Source of the DNA: Torreya grandis
Taxonomy: Eukaryota > Streptophyta > Pinopsida > Cupressales > Taxaceae
DNA: 64,000 bases
Assembly: GCA_037957365.1 (NCBI GenBank)
Contig: JARHVA010001191.1
Location: 1,525,501-1,589,500 of the forward strand
Reading direction: 5' to 3'
A model generated the notes under the pieces. The model had not been told where the DNA came from, made no database searches, and saw nothing but the letters and a program-made list of their open reading frames with translations. Shown piece after piece: positions 10,410-22,820 of this stretch (position 1 is its first letter; each line of letters begins with the position of its first letter). Made by a program: the position numbers and the translations under genes.

Positions 10410-10646
10410 GTCTCCTTTCATTTGTATATATTTTCCCTATTTTCCCTAAGTGTTGTTACACAAGTAATAGTTTTCTTAGCCTTATGTGTGTTTTCATTTC
10501 CTTAGAGGTAGATCTATGTGACTGGTTCTAGATTTATCAGAGCTATTGCTAGTTTTTCAAGTTACCATCTGACTCTGTGCCCAATGGACTACAAGGTAAC
10601 TAGTCTCTAAGCATAGCAGGCATGCTTCCCCTGGGAGTCACCAATT
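10410..10646 (+). other. Element D post-pol noncoding stretch
   Basis: Short noncoding sequence between the integrase stop and the putative LTR. It is pyrimidine-rich just after pol, and CCCCTGGGAGTCACCAATT precedes the LTR. A clean purine tract is not evident, which lowers confidence in the exact LTR start. Confidence 0.5.
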
Positions 10647-10737
10647 TGTTGACCAAATTTTGCCCATAGGCAAAATTTTTGGTCCCTTTTTTCTCTTTCT
10701 ATTTAATGCCAGTCATTTTTAGGTTGAAAAAGTTCAT

Positions 10738-10920
10738 GTCTTGGTTCTTCATCTTGGTTCAACACTTTGGTTCAGCGTCTTGGTTCATCAACACTTGGTT
10801 CATCCATCTTCAAGTTCAGACAGGTCACCAGTTCATCACTTGGTTCATCAGCCTAGTTCATTGGCGCGCATGGTTGAACTACTTAAACCATTGAACCTTT
10901 TTGGTTCAATGGCTTGGTTC
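10738..10920 (+). repeat. TTGGTTC array in D LTR
   Basis: TTGGTTC occurs at 10741, 10754, 10767, 10780, 10795, 10840, 10901 and 10914. The first four are exactly 13 bp apart. At 10888-10912 there is a perfect inverted repeat, CCATTGAACC, five T, GGTTCAATGG. Regular spacing and inversion suggest protein-binding sites in the LTR promoter, which is inference. Confidence 0.75.
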
Positions 10921-11984
10921 AAGGGTATGCCCAGTTGACTGAAGGGCAGTCCAATGTTCAAATGCCCTTGCATAGGGAAAGCACTTCAAACAAATAAAAA
11001 AATGGGTAAGTTCAAAATTTGTTTAAGTCCCGAATTCCTTTAGACTTTTTGTCCAAAAGAATTTAGGCCACGCTTCAAAGCAAAGGCAAAGGCCCAGGAA
11101 AAATATACATAGAGAAAATTCCATGGGAAATCATCCATGGACAAAATTTCCACAGGAAAACATATGCAAATAAACGTCCATGGGGAAATTGTCCACAAAC
11201 AAAAGGTCTGCGAGAACCTGAGAGGCATCCAAAGGTAAAGAATGACCTGTCAAAGGCCCCTGAAGGATAGGTTCCCTTGTGGGGGACTCTTGACCAAATA
11301 CAAAGGACACTTTCAAGGGCTGGAGGGTCACCTTCCCTTAGGGAAGGTGCCAGGAAGAGACAAAAGGCAAAGGAGTGCCCGCAGAGAAGGCCGAAGAAGA
11401 CCAAGCAAAGCCACAAAAAGCCAACGAAGGACCTGATGACGTTTTGATCAGTATGAAGATGTCCCAGAGGCCATCAAAATTAACAAATAAAATTATATGT
11501 TGGTTTTCAAACCAATGATAGCCATGTGAGCATCAAAATTAGTGCAACGAAATAGCCGTTTGCTTTCAAAGTAAGAGAGTGCTAACCATGAGAGCCCAGA
11601 ATGTAGTGACCTACCAGAAGTTCAGCCCCGAGGGCCAAAGGAGCTAGAAGAGACAAGATAGGGAAAATACAAAGTGATAAGCATGGAATGAGCAAGCAGA
11701 TGGTCTAAGTGGTGAAGGGAAGCACCAATTCAAGAAGTGACTCTAGCAGGTGAAATAGTGCCAGCATATTGACCATTAGAGGACGCAAATAGCTAGCAGT
11801 GCAACTAGTTTTATCCATTTCACATTAATTAGTATAAAAATTATGTAATCACCTTGAAGAAGTGACCTTAAAAATAGATAAAGGGCATAGTTCATTAATG
11901 TTTTGACCAGCTTTCTCTTCCCAATGAGGGGATGAGAATCAGCCACTTGTAAAAAAAAGGGCACCAGAGGGCCTCCTTTTCTTC

Positions 11985-12073
11985 TCCTATATATTGAGGA
12001 CTTGTCATTTTGAGAAATATCTTCCACATTTTGTAAGGCATAGCCCTGGAAAAATTTCACCTGATTCAATAAA
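11985..12073 (+). promoter_or_regulatory. TATA-like box and AATAAA signal of D LTR
   Basis: TATATAT at 11988-11994 and AATAAA at 12068-12073. The short interval would make a short R region. Both signals are weak alone and are supported mainly by lying in the expected part of the LTR. Confidence 0.4.
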
Positions 12074-12179
12074 TGCAATTTTTACCTCTATCTTGGATAG
12101 ATATTTCTATGTATGTCTTGAGTGTTAGTTTGTGTTCAGTCATTATCTCTTGATGTTTTTCACAAGTTCAACACCAACA

Positions 12180-13657
12180 TATCTGTTGTCTACAAGGTGC
12201 CATTTATATAGCTAAAAGGAGGAGAGCTACATTTGGAAGTGCAAAATAAAGAAATTACTTACAATGTGCATTCCATAGCACCTTGGTGAATCTCTATTTT
12301 CTATGTTTTCATGAAAGCCTCCCTGCCAGTTTCTTGTAGCCTGGTTCTTCTGCCAAGTCTGAAGTGTATGTATGTGTATGTCTGATTTAAAGAGTGGATG
12401 TGAGAAGGTTGACTTATTTTGGTGCATCACCTCTTTAGAGTAGTTTATTTTCCTATATCTTTCTCTCTTTTCATCCCCCCAGTATATATGTGTGTTAGCA
12501 CTTGTTGGAATGAACATGATGCATCAAAGGGAGTTAGCCCTTATCTATAGACTCTCCCCTCCAGCTTCACCAATCCCATAGGTGAGAGAGGAGTTTCCAT
12601 AGTTTTGAGGAGAAGGTAGGAGCTCGGCCTCCTGCCAAGAGTGCAATCTTCAGTGTCAACACATCTATGAGGCCATCATTGATGTCTATGTAACAATTAA
12701 ATTTAATCCCATCAAACCTAAAATATTTCATGAGATTAAATTTTATATCCTCATGAACATCATTTGAACACCCATGAGACTTCCATTGACATTTGTGAGG
12801 CCATCAAAATTAATCTCATCTAATATTTTTGTCTAGGGAAAAAAGACATGTTTTATGTCATTTGAGGAATAATTTATTCTTTAAAACTTAGCATAAAATG
12901 CTTTAACCTAGGTGTTTTCATGTTATTAATATGAAATTGACTTAGGAAAAGCATTTTAACCTAAGTCCTTTGTATAGCTACACATTGACTAAAGCTCATG
13001 CATCTTGTAGGATCTGATGGTCCACGCTTCATCACAAAGGATGATCTAATGGCATGAAATCATCTATGATTTTTTAATGAAGCTTCAAGAGCCTCCAAAA
13101 TTAAATTTGGTAGATGTGCATTCAATATGTGACTGGCAAAGTTGCATGAACTTAGAAATCCCATGGAGGTACCAAGTGGCACAACCACAAGGCTCGAAAC
13201 CAAAATGAACCAATGAAAAACAAGGGCCTAGATCACAATCAATGTCCCACACTAATCTTTGTATCTTGATCCAATGATGTGAAACTAAAGGGTAATTTTC
13301 AAAAAACAATGGCTAGTACTTTAAGGCACTTATGAAAAATGCCACAAAAAGTGCTAGATAGATGCCAAATAAGCACCACACAAGCACAAAGTAAAAAAAT
13401 AGAAGATATTGTGTGCTTGAAATGTAAAGGTATAAAATTGAAGGTCAAAATCAAATATGAGGCATGTATAAGTCTAGGTATATATAAACTACCACCATTA
13501 AAGCTTCAAATCCCTAAAACTTGCATAAAAGGCCTTAAGTGAACTTGGATTCATTACAATAAATCTAAAAGAAGTTCAATTTTGATTTGACCACAAAAAA
13601 AACTAACCCAAAGACCATTTGAAATCTTCTTAAGCATAATTTACAAATGTGGAATCC
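12180..13657. other. AT-rich spacer; upstream flank of G copy 1
   Basis: 12180-12650 shows nothing recognisable; a 96-codon open stretch on - (12517-12227) has no family resemblance and is probably chance. From about 13000 to 13300 the sequence resembles, in reverse, 19060-19330: both contain a CCAATGAAA-ACAAGG-CCTAGAT block with AACCAATGAA nearby. So this is the upstream flank shared by G copies 1 and 2. Confidence 0.45.
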
Positions 13658-14545
13658 ATGGTAGCTCAGAGACAACAATTGAGGGATGAGATATAATTGT
13701 ATCTATCTATAGATAGTGAGGGAAGGGTTTTTAAAGACACCAACCTAAACATTGTAGCCTTGAAAATTGGTAAAAAGAATTGGTCTGAGCTCTTATGGAC
13801 CATTGAAGAGATGCAAGCCATCACCAAGGAGTAATAAATGATTACCATAGTTAGCAAGAGGTATTACACCTTGGTTATATTTCAAATGGCTAGTCTCCAT
13901 CATGCTGCCACCAAACCAGAGGTACTCCATTACATTGACATCATTGCTCCCATTTTTTTAGATTACAGAATTGAAAATGATTGGATCATTCATGAGGGGA
14001 ACTCTAAGAGAGTTACATACATTTTCCCACTAGCCTTTTAGAGTTATTACAATCTTCCAAAACCCTATGTGGACCTGGCCAACATTAAGGAATGGACTAG
14101 TAAGAATGATATCGACACCATCCTAAGGCCATGGTTGCTCTAAGGGAACCATGTGATCCAAGACCCTACTAGCAACATCCTATTTTCCTAATTTAGAGAG
14201 GAAATTAGGGTAATTATAACCCTATTGAATAAAGTATTTGGGGACCCTTCAACCACATTTATCAATAAGATTTTGGTATCTTATGTCTACTTCATGGTAG
14301 AAAAAGGGCTCACTCCTCCAATTGGATAAATTATTAGCATCCACCTAGGGAGATAATTTACAACCATCAAGAAGAAGAATAGAAACCAATTATTTATAAT
14401 GTATTATCTTTTGGATTCCCTACTAACCTCTACTGGGATCCCTCGCATTAAAAAAATTCACCTTAAAGTAGATTCATAATTTTCCACAACTATTCAAAGC
14501 TACATATCTTCAAGTATAGACACCACATGTGGTTCATTTGTGATT
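13658..14545 (+). pseudogene. Unrecognised protein family G, copy 1 (N-terminal half)
   Basis: The frame from ATG 13658 reads MVAQRQQLRDEI-stop-LYLSIDSEGRVFKD, then NWSELLWTIEEMQAIT, FQMASLHHAATKPEVLHYID, DWIIHEGNSKRVTYIFPLAF, REEIRVIITLLNKVFGDPST, ILVSYVYFMVEKGLTPPIG and NQLFIMYYLLDSLLTSTG. The same blocks in the same order occur on the opposite strand in copy 2. Six or more in-frame stops make it a pseudogene. The C-terminal half is missing; a fragment resembling a retrotransposon RNase H follows. I do not recognise the family. The 'membrane-less helical block then SYVYFMxxKGLTPP' pattern loosely recalls proteins of plant transposons, but this is not evidence of function. Confidence 0.55.
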
Positions 14546-15623
14546 GTATCTTATTTGCTTTAATAGAATCCATCACAGAGATGTTAATGCCGAGGGTAAG
14601 CCCTCTAATAAAAAAGTATGTATAACTAATGGGAGACATCTAATTATATATGTTGATGCTTCAAAATGTACCATAGGTGCTCTTCCATGTTGATTAACAC
14701 TTCTCATTTTAGGATTTGAAAAATCCAAGGCATGAGTCATAGTTTATGATAATTTAGTGATGTCTATGGTGGAATAGAAGCAGAGTATGTAAACTATCCA
14801 CAATATTTGTTTAGTTTAGTGGTTGGGAGCCACTAGGGTCTAAATATTTGGATCTTTATGAATTTGGTGATTTCCAGATTAATCTAGATGAGTATTAACA
14901 ATGATCTTTAAACTAAAGTGATTCTTGATTTAAAAAATATGAAAAGAGAAGGGTAAGGTAGAAAGGAAACATATGATTGCAAATTATCATCTCAAATATT
15001 ATGAAAAAATCCTTATTACGTTGAGCACACATGAACCAATTTATGATATAAAATAGCATGAAATTAGATTACATCATAAGTCAAGCAAAATTCAAAGGAA
15101 ATGTATAACATATGAGTAAGAACCAAGTCTACTTTAAATGTTTGCTACTATGGTCTAGATATCCTAAGCACATCCAAATGTAGAGCAAATAAAATGAAGT
15201 ATACTTGAAATATTTATAATTAATCTAGCATTAGGAAAAATCAATAGCCCTATGATAGAGAATGTGACTCAAAACAAGAAGAATCATTCAAATTCAAGAT
15301 GACCATATGCAATTGAGAGACAACATGGACATTTAAAAAACTATCAAGATAATCTTTTCATAATTTCTTAGTTATATTAAATGCTCCTAGTATACAATTG
15401 CTCAAAAGCTCTCTCTTTTATAAAATGGTACTCCTTTCCTATTTATAAGAAACATAGGTGGTTTACCCATTAACATTTTCAAAATATCCACATGTAGGAT
15501 AAGGAGAACTATCTTTAATACAAATACACAATGTGAAATGCTTTCATGCTAACTTGATAAGAATAAGTATATGCTAACATACTAGCATATAGTTTAAAAA
15601 AAGAATATTCTTTTATAAATTAC
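14546..15623. other. Decayed retroelement scrap and LTR-like DNA next to G copies
   Basis: A short + frame near 14630-14690 reads GRHLIIYVDASKCTIGALPC, similar to the first Asp motif of a retrotransposon RNase H. About 14697-14990 recurs in inverted orientation at about 34480-34790 (shared AACACTTCTCATTTTAG, CTATGGTG-AATAGA-GCAGA, TTGGGAGCCAC blocks). 15439-15451 on - has a TTCTTATAAATAGG TATA-like box matching the one after G copy 3. The rest is AT-rich with no gene. Confidence 0.4.
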
Positions 15624-15646
15624 ATTGGTGGGCCCTTCAATTATCC

Positions 15647-18600
15647 CTATCTGAGGAAGTCTTTCACCTTGGTGTATTTCTCTTTGATTAACTCAAAATC
15701 TACTACAGGCTTCATTATACAATCCTTTTCTTGAATTACTAACTTGTCAAATTCACTATCAGCCTTAGCCATGAGTTCCTTGATACATTGTTCTTCTAAA
15801 ATCTGCTTCCTTGCAGTAATAACGATGTCAAGGATATTTTTATTATACTTGATACAATGGAATTTATTGTCCTTAATGCGTTAGATGTGGACACCAAATC
15901 CCTTCTTGAATTATCCATCACTAATTAGGTTCATAGCAGTGGTTTGAGAAGGGTTGTCTAATAGGATCTCCAAAAGTTTTTCTATTCTAGTTATCACTTC
16001 CTTGTCTTCCTTGATGAAGTTGTTGACATTGCTACACCAGGTGATCAAATATTCTTGCTTATCCATCAAAACTAACATGAGTATATCTAAATGTCTAAGC
16101 TTGATGATCTTGAAGTCTAGGTCCTAGGTTGTCTTATGTACCTTGGTGACTTTTATCATCTAAGCTTGAGAATCCTACCACTAAGTGATTAAGGTTTGTA
16201 CTATCTTAGCTTGATGATTTAAATCACTTAATCTAAGCTTGATGATATTTAAATTATCAAATGTATCTAAAAAATATTTACTCATCATTTATAATATGTC
16301 CTCAATAATTTAAATTAGGACCTAGCTTCTATATCTTGCTTCTCCTTCTCTAAGTTGAGGATCCTCTACTTCATTCCTTGGATTCTGTCTAAGGTCATTG
16401 TTGATTGTGCCATTACCAAACTAGTTATATCCTTATGAAAGGTAAGATGTTATCCTTCTACTTGCCCTTGAATGGGAGTTAAGCCCATAAATGGTTCCAC
16501 CTTTTGAAAGGTAAACTCCTTTTTTCCAATTATAGCCTTCCTTATCACTACTCTCTCAAGACTTGATGTGTCTGGATTGAAGTGGACCTTTGGGTTAGAC
16601 TCCTTTAACTATAGTTTCTCAATAACTTCTATATTTCAACTCCCAAAGGCACCTGGGGTGTTAATTCCTTATCTCTCTTTGTTATGAAGGATTTGGATGC
16701 TTCTCTCTACTTATCTATTCACAATGTCTTAGATCCATGGATTGATATTATCTTGAGCATCTATGCCAACTTAAGTTAAAGCCAATGATGGAGAAAGATA
16801 TGGAATTTTCTATAATTTCCCATAAATAGGATTCTCATCACTAAAGAGGTTAACTTCACTAGTAGGGTGAGTGAAGGTTAACCTAAGCTTCCTTTTAGGT
16901 GTTAGGGGCAGTAAGGCCAATTTTACTTGTCTTTTTCCTCCATCCAATGGGATCAAATATTTTATTGATGTATTAGAGGGATCCTCTTCCCTATCAGAAC
17001 CATAGGTAATTGTAATTTCAACATAGGAACTCTCCACTATTTCTCCTACCTCTAGGTCAATCATGTTAATGACCTCCACTAGAGAAGAAGGCCTCTACAG
17101 GGATGCTTGGGGTTGAGGACCTTCACTAGGTATATGCTCTGTCTTGGGCTCCTCAATCACAACTTCAAGTTGCCTAACCTGGGGTGGATTTGTCAATTCT
17201 ACTCATTGAGGCTTAAAAGATTGTCCTCTAATAGGTGGATCGTAATGATCAATCCCAAATGGTCCTAACAACAAGTGATAGTGAAATGGATGTATTTTCC
17301 ATATCTCTCTTGAGGGATTATTGTCTCTAACCAACCTATGATCTAATTTGATGTTGTATACCTTAACCTTGGATATGACTTCTTCAAAGTTCTTTGCCTT
17401 TGTGTAAATACCATGTCCCACACCTATTTGATGTTTGTATTTAGTCTTTGAGACCCTTTTATCCTATATGTGGTTGGCTACATTTTCATTTGGGTCCTAC
17501 ATCTTAAGGTCATCCAGTTGGAAATTAAAATAATTCCTTTGGATCACCATAATTTCTAGTTAATTCCAATCTTTGATCACAATCCTACCAATGTCTAGTG
17601 GAAAGCGGTAGAATTGAGCCTTCTTATTTTTCTTACATATCCCATCCACTCCTTGGATGATTTGATAATAAATATCTTGCTCTACAAGATTATTAGGGAC
17701 ATTAATGGGAAATCTATATGGTTGAATCATGATTCCTTCTATCTTTATTGTAGTGCAATCCGAATAGAACCATACATCCCCCATGGTTTCCATTTGTCTT
17801 TTGGTTAGAGGGTGGAGTCTTGGCATAGGGACATTGGTGATTTCCTCATAGGTAGTTGGGAAAACACCATCATAGATAAATTGCATGTGGTTCCTATATT
17901 TGAATATATGCAATTTAGAGTAGTGGTGAGAGATAGTGGGCCTACCCTTAGGGGACCAATTTTGGATGCCAGGGAAATATACATAGGCCAAAACTAAATC
18001 CAAAAGGTAGGAAATAATAAAGAATTGCTTAGAGGTCCTTATCTTGATGGATATGAATTATTTGGCCAATAAAAATCTTATTAGGTCTCCAACAGGAGGG
18101 GTTAAATTTCATTCCAGCATGTAATATACATAAGATACCCAAACCTTGCTCACATAAGTAGTGGAAGGGGCACCAAAGGATCTATTCAGTAAGGTCATAA
18201 CTATCCTAATGCCCTCCCTAAATTAGACAATAGGAATCCTACCATCAAGGGACCTAAAAACATGGGAGCCTTAGATTAACTAAGGTGTGAGGACTAAATC
18301 CAAGTTTTGGGTGTTTGTCCACTCTCTCAAGGATGGGAGATCAATATGAAGCAAAGGGAGCTTGTAATAAGTTTTAAAGGCCATAGGGTATATACATTCA
18401 ACATTATTAGTACTTCCATCTTGAATAATCCATTCCCCATATATTTTTCAATTAATTAAAATGAGAGTAAGGAGGTCAATATAATGTATTACCTCTAGTT
18501 TGGATACAACATGGTGAAGGCTTGCCAACTAAATTAAGACTAGGTCATTGAATCTTTGGTGCATAAAAACATTACTCTGTTCCTCTTAGGAAATTGGTTG

Positions 18601-18738
18601 AAATTCCTCCACAAGGAAGAATAACTTAGACCATTTCCTGACTCCATGCACATTTAAGGTTATCAAGTCCAACTCTATGTCCTTGAAGATCTTTCCTTCA
18701 CTATCTGAAGTTAGATAAAGCTCTACTTCCATTTTCAT
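15647..18738 (-). pseudogene. Unrecognised protein family G, copy 2 (near full length, about 1000 codons)
   Basis: On - from ATG 18738: MKMEVELYLTSDSEGKIFKD, WSKLFFLVEEFQPIS, LASLHHVVSKLEVIHYID, REGIRIVMTLLNRSFGAPST, VSYVYYMLE-stop-NLTPPVGD. The longest clean part, 18003-17560, runs LAYVYFPGIQNW ... KIEGIMIQPYRFPINVPNNL ... VDGICKKNKKAQFYRFPLDI. Then KVYNIKLDHRLVRDNNPSRE and IWKIHPFHYHLL (17421-17203), and KRQVKLALLPLTPKRKLRL with FTHPTSEVNLFSDENPIYG (17079-16810). The C-terminal third (to the stop at 15649-15647) is Lys/Glu/Leu-rich and looks coiled-coil. About 23 bp after the stop a TGTAATTTATAAAAG string, preceded by GAAGGGCCC, looks like a PPT-LTR junction. Family unknown; gag-like or an extra ORF of an LTR element are both possible. 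Confidence 0.6.
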
Positions 18739-20044
18739 CTATTACCTACCTACCACCATTAATGACACTAAATTATACTTGCAAAGTCACTAAGTTTTTC
18801 ACTAGGGCACTTGATTCAAGATTTAGTTGCACTATTTTTATTACTTTGTGATCAATTGAGCCGACTTGGGTTTTCTTTATAGAGGGCTTAGGGTTTTTGA
18901 GCTTTAATGGTAGAAATATCTAGCTCTTAATCTTATATGTGCCTTAGATTGATGGGATCTTATTCTCATGCCCTCTAAATTTTTTAGCTTAGGATATCTA
19001 TGATTTTTATCTTCCATGATTATGTGGAGCCTATGTGGTGTGGCTCCATGCCTTTCATGGCAAAATTAACAAATGTTATTTGGATACTATCCATTGACCT
19101 TCAAAAGCCTTCTTTATTTTTCTCTAAAAATATAAATCTAGGTCCTTGTATTTCATTGGTCCTTTTATCCTTAAGTTCATTGGTTATTCCATGTGTCAAG
19201 CTCATGGGGACTTTGAAAATTCCTTGAGTTCATCACACCATTGGATCAAATCCAATGAGTGATTTTCATTGATTTTTACAAGGTTCAAGTCATTTAATTA
19301 AGCACATTTATTAATTGGGTCCCATCAAATTTTCATCCTTTGAATGGAAAGCCACCACACATCCTCCTTTCCAAGATCTATGTTCCTTTGTCAATTACCC
19401 TGACCATGGTTATACCATGTGTTGAGCTCATGAAGCCTTTTAAAAAAAGTTTGGGCTTGATGCACCATTGGATAAAATCTAGCGAGCAAGTGATTGTTGT
19501 TAGATCTTTATTGGGCCCAAATCATTAACTACATGCCTTTAGGATGTACATTAGTCATGCATCAAGCTTGTGAAGCCTTTGAAAATTCTTTGAGCTTGAT
19601 GTCCCATCAGATCAAATCTAGAAATTAATCAATCATCATTAGATCCTGTAAGATGCACACCTTTTGATTAGTTCCATGACTATATAAACTTAGGCTTAAA
19701 ATAATGTTCCTAAAGTCTTTTTATGTTAAGAAACACAAAATAACTTAGGTTAAAACCTTTTATGTTAAGTTTTCCTATGTAAAAATACTATAAATTCCTT
19801 GAAAGGGTTTTTAGAAATTCCCCCTTTGCTTAGGCTTTGAAAATCTGTCCAAGTTAAATTTGATGGGTTCATTAACATCAAATACTTCCTAAAAGATGTC
19901 AAATAATGGGAGTGAACTTGTCAAATTTAAGAAAATGAAATTACTCTAATCTAATGACTGAGTGCCATATGTCAGGCTTTTGAGGTTAAATTTGATGGGT
20001 TCGATAATGTCAAAAACATCCTCACAGATGTCAAATGATGGGAG
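18739..20044. other. Upstream flank of G copy 2, with a tandem duplication
   Basis: Noncoding, AT-rich. Parts resemble the flank upstream of G copy 1 in reverse. Short families of GAGCTTGATG-CCATTGGATCAAATC-like phrases recur at about 19230, 19455 and 19590. The end contains a 132-bp tandem duplication, whose second unit is split by element B. Confidence 0.5.
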
Positions 20045-20049
20045 CAAAC
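19853..20049 (+). repeat. 132-bp tandem duplication interrupted by element B
   Basis: Unit 1 begins GTTAAATTTGATGGGTTC at 19853 and unit 2 begins with the same string at 19985. Unit 2 stops at the B target site (20049) and resumes right of B at 31437 with TTATCAAATTTAAGA, matching TTGTCAAATTTAAGA of unit 1, and ends near 31501 at the GTGCCATGTGTCAG box. So the duplication predates B. Confidence 0.85.
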
Positions 20050-21339
20050 TGTTTCTCTAAGTTTTTTGCTAATTACATTCAAAAGAAAGAAGAAACTAAA
20101 GTTAAAGGTCTTGGGTTTGACATTACCCAGATTAAGTGCACACCGTATCCAAGCATTTGTGGGAGCTCCTCTTTGGTTGTGGAGGAAACACCTGCAAAAA
20201 GAATAAAACTCAAACAAGGAGAATGTTAGAGGAGGATATGGTGGACTGCCAAGCTATGTGCTCAGTCCTGGAAGTGTAAAGCTCCGTAAGGGATGACAGT
20301 CCACTATTTAATGAAAAGAGTGTTGTATAAAAAGAAATGATGAAAGACTAAGAAAGAGAAAAATAGATAATGCATACCTATTCTTTGCAGTCAGTCTGTC
20401 ATAGTCACCAACGTCAGTAGGGCTGCCGAGGTTGGTTGGGTCAATTATGCTAATGTCGGTAGGGGCAGTGGGCCTTGGATGGGTTTTAGAATATGTTTGT
20501 GGTCGACAAAAGAGTCTATGGAAATTTAAAGGGTTGTGCAGGGTTGCAGGAAAGTGAATAGGGTCTGAGGAAGGGTAACAATAGAGGGTAGGTGTGAGAA
20601 GAGAGTAAGAATAAGATGAAGGCTTTTCAACCTCTCTATGGAAGAAGCCGAGTTTCTCAACAGTTCTTAGAAATATCAAATGGAAACTAATTACCAATGT
20701 ATTCTAAAATACTAAAATGAGATAGAATACTTAGCTCTATTTGGTAAATAACCAAAGGTGTCAGAATGCTTATTCCTATTGTGGCTGATGTTGAGGTCCT
20801 CGTACAATGTTTCAATTCAATGTCTGGAGTGACTTGTGCAGAGCCTCAGTAGCCAGGAGATCGATAGTAAAATTTTGATGATTGGTCTCTGAGTGTGCAC
20901 GTCAATTTGCCAAGAGTCGGGGGGCCACAACTCAATGTTAGAGCTTGGGTTATGTAACCAATGTTAGCGATCCTGTTGGAATTGGTTGAGGGTTGATCGA
21001 CATTGGTGGAGGGAGAATAGGTAAAAGGGAGCTCTTGGCCCATTTATCCATCTGCCAAGTGCCTTTTCTATTGGAGAATGGTCAAAACATGGGCTTATGA
21101 GGCATGAGAGTTGGTTAGGAGGTTAGGATGGAGTGAGAATAAGTCATGGGTAGTTAAGATTTAGATGACCTAGTCTCAAGGTGACTCATAGGGTAAGAAA
21201 TGGTTTTAGAGTGAGGTGTCTAGGTGAGGTGTCCAAGGTGAGGTCATTAATTTAAAATAAGTAGTTTATTTTAAATTAATAAAGTGTGTAAGTGTTTAGA
21301 AGGAGACCAAGGGGGGTTGACACAATATTGTTGTCTACA
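20050..21339 (-). mobile_element. 3' LTR of element B
   Basis: 1290 bp. On - it begins TGTAGACAACAATATTG and ends CTTAGAGAAACA. Compared with the 5' LTR it carries an extra GGTGAGGTGTCTA-type short duplication near 21215 and lacks a short stretch present near 30545. Decayed RCCGACGTCGGT-like motifs lie at about 20405-20465 and 20930-21010. Confidence 0.93.
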
Positions 21340-21352
21340 TTTGCCCCTTTTT
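21340..21352 (-). other. Polypurine tract of element B
   Basis: Reads AAAAAGGGGCAAA on -, directly before the LTR start, identical to that of element A. Confidence 0.9.
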
Positions 21353-22029
21353 GTCTTGTGGTTTATCCTGACGAACTACAAGATAAAAATAGATGTAGGT
21401 TGTCCCAAGGATGGGATGAGGTATTCCCCCTCAAAGCGGGAATCAAGAGAAGGGAACTCAAAATCGGGTGCCGATTTGATAGGAAGTGGATGGGTAGGGT
21501 GAGTGTGAATGCTGTAATAGTTGAGATTGTGCGTATACCACCTCACTTGATAGTCAAATCAAATTATCACAGGCAAGGTCAAAGAGCATTAAAATCAAAG
21601 TAATTGGTCCCCAGCTTATTAGTGGTAGCTGATTGGGTTAAACGATCAAAGCTATTGCTCCAATGGTCGTCATGTTCCAAGTATCTAGGCTAAGAAGTGC
21701 TCCTAGAAAAAGATGAAAATGTCACAAATATTGGGGATCAACTTGGTCACGATTTGACAATACATGTGAGGGGCATAATGTGGGGTGCATTCAATTTGCT
21801 AACTATTTGTGAGGTAGCATATATGCAATCAAAACAACCAAGGCAAAGTTGTCTCGAAAGTGGTCGTGGTTTGAGGATATAGTCACGATCTCCAAGGTCA
21901 TTGGTCGAGTCGGGCTGAGATATAAGTGATCTCAAGTGTTGTTTGTTGTGGTTAGGGAGATATATGTGATCTCCAATGTGCCCCATGACAAGTCCAAGGT
22001 GACTTTAGGGATGGTTGTTTGGTCATGAT

Positions 22030-22745
22030 TTTGGGTTGGTTTAGATAGTTGGTCCATTAGGTAGATGAACAAATGAATGACCGAGCTAACCTCAAAAGAC
22101 CCCATGTCAATTGAGTGTTGCCTACATAGCCCCTGTTTTAAGGGCCTTAGGCTAATGTAGTTCTCCCCAAAAGAGAAGAAGAGGGTAGGTTATGGATTGG
22201 GTTTGATTAGGTTATGTCATGGTTAAAGGTTATATGGTTGGTCCATCAAGTAGACGAACAAATGAATGGCTGAGCTAACCTCAGAAGACCCCATGTCAAC
22301 TGAGTGCTGCCTACATATCCCCTATTTTAAGGGCCTCAGGCCAATGTAGTTCTCCCCAAAAGGGAAGAATAGGGTAGGTTATGGATTGGGTTTGATTAGG
22401 TTAAGTCATGGTTAAAGGTTATATGGTTGGTCCATCAGGTAGACAAATGAACGAATGGTTGAGCTAACCTCAGAATATCCCATGTCAACTGAGTGTTGCC
22501 TACATATACCCTATTTTAAGGGCCTCAGGCCAATGTAGTTCTCCCAAAAGGGAAGAAGAGGGTAGGTTATGGATTGGGTTTGACTAGGTTAAGTCATGAT
22601 TAAAGGTTATATGGTTGGTCCATCAGGTAGATGAACGAACGAATGGCCGAGCTAACCTCAGAAGACCCCATATCAACTGAGTGCTACCTATATAGCCCCT
22701 ATTTTAAGGGCCTCAGGCCAATGTAGTTCTCCCCAAAAGGGAAGA
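22030..22745 (-). repeat. About 189-bp tandem repeat, four copies, each with a class II hairpin
   Basis: Hairpin copies at 22119-22162, 22309-22352, 22498-22541 and 22686-22729, that is, spacings of 190, 189 and 188 bp. Each reads on - CTACATTGGCCTGAGGCCC, then a short A/T loop, then GGGGCTATGTAGG. Outer CTACAT/ATGTAG and inner GGCCC/GGGCT can pair. The last copy has TATATAG in place of the 3' arm. A has two such units. Confidence 0.85.
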
Positions 22746-22820
22746 AAATTTGTTGGTTGGTTTGGTTATGTTAGTGTTTTTAGCATTTCCCATATGTGTA
22801 ATGGTACATGCTTGATATGG

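Larger units (their letters stand above)
6314..12179 (+). mobile_element. Element D: Tat-like Ty3 retrotransposon, 3' part
   Basis: Element D resumes after the A insertion within its pol polyprotein. Order: protease, RNase H-like domain, RT, RNase H, integrase, then a putative 3' LTR (10647-12179). All domains are on + and belong to one decayed polyprotein with many in-frame stops and a few frame shifts. Gag, the 5' LTR and the left target duplication lie left of the window. The protein sequence and LTR differ clearly from A/B/C, so it is a separate family. Confidence 0.85.
10647..12179 (+). mobile_element. Putative 3' LTR of element D
   Basis: About 1.53 kb with TGTTG...CAACA ends. It begins with an inverted repeat (GACCAAATTTTGCC, then GGCAAAATTTTTGGTC). 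It carries a TTGGTTC array (10741-10920), a TATA-like TATATAT (11988-11994), about 80 bp later AATAAA (12068-12073), and ends CACCAACA. That is the order expected of U3, R and U5. The partner LTR is outside the window, so the ends are inferred from termini and signals. Confidence 0.55.

Noticed and set aside
11075..11416. 113-codon reverse-strand ORF in the D LTR
   Set aside because: Low-complexity Phe/Ser/Leu composition, overlapping other open frames in an LTR; no homology suspected.
12227..12517. 96-codon reverse-strand ORF as a host gene
   Set aside because: No recognisable motif, no promoter or intron evidence, and such lengths arise by chance here.
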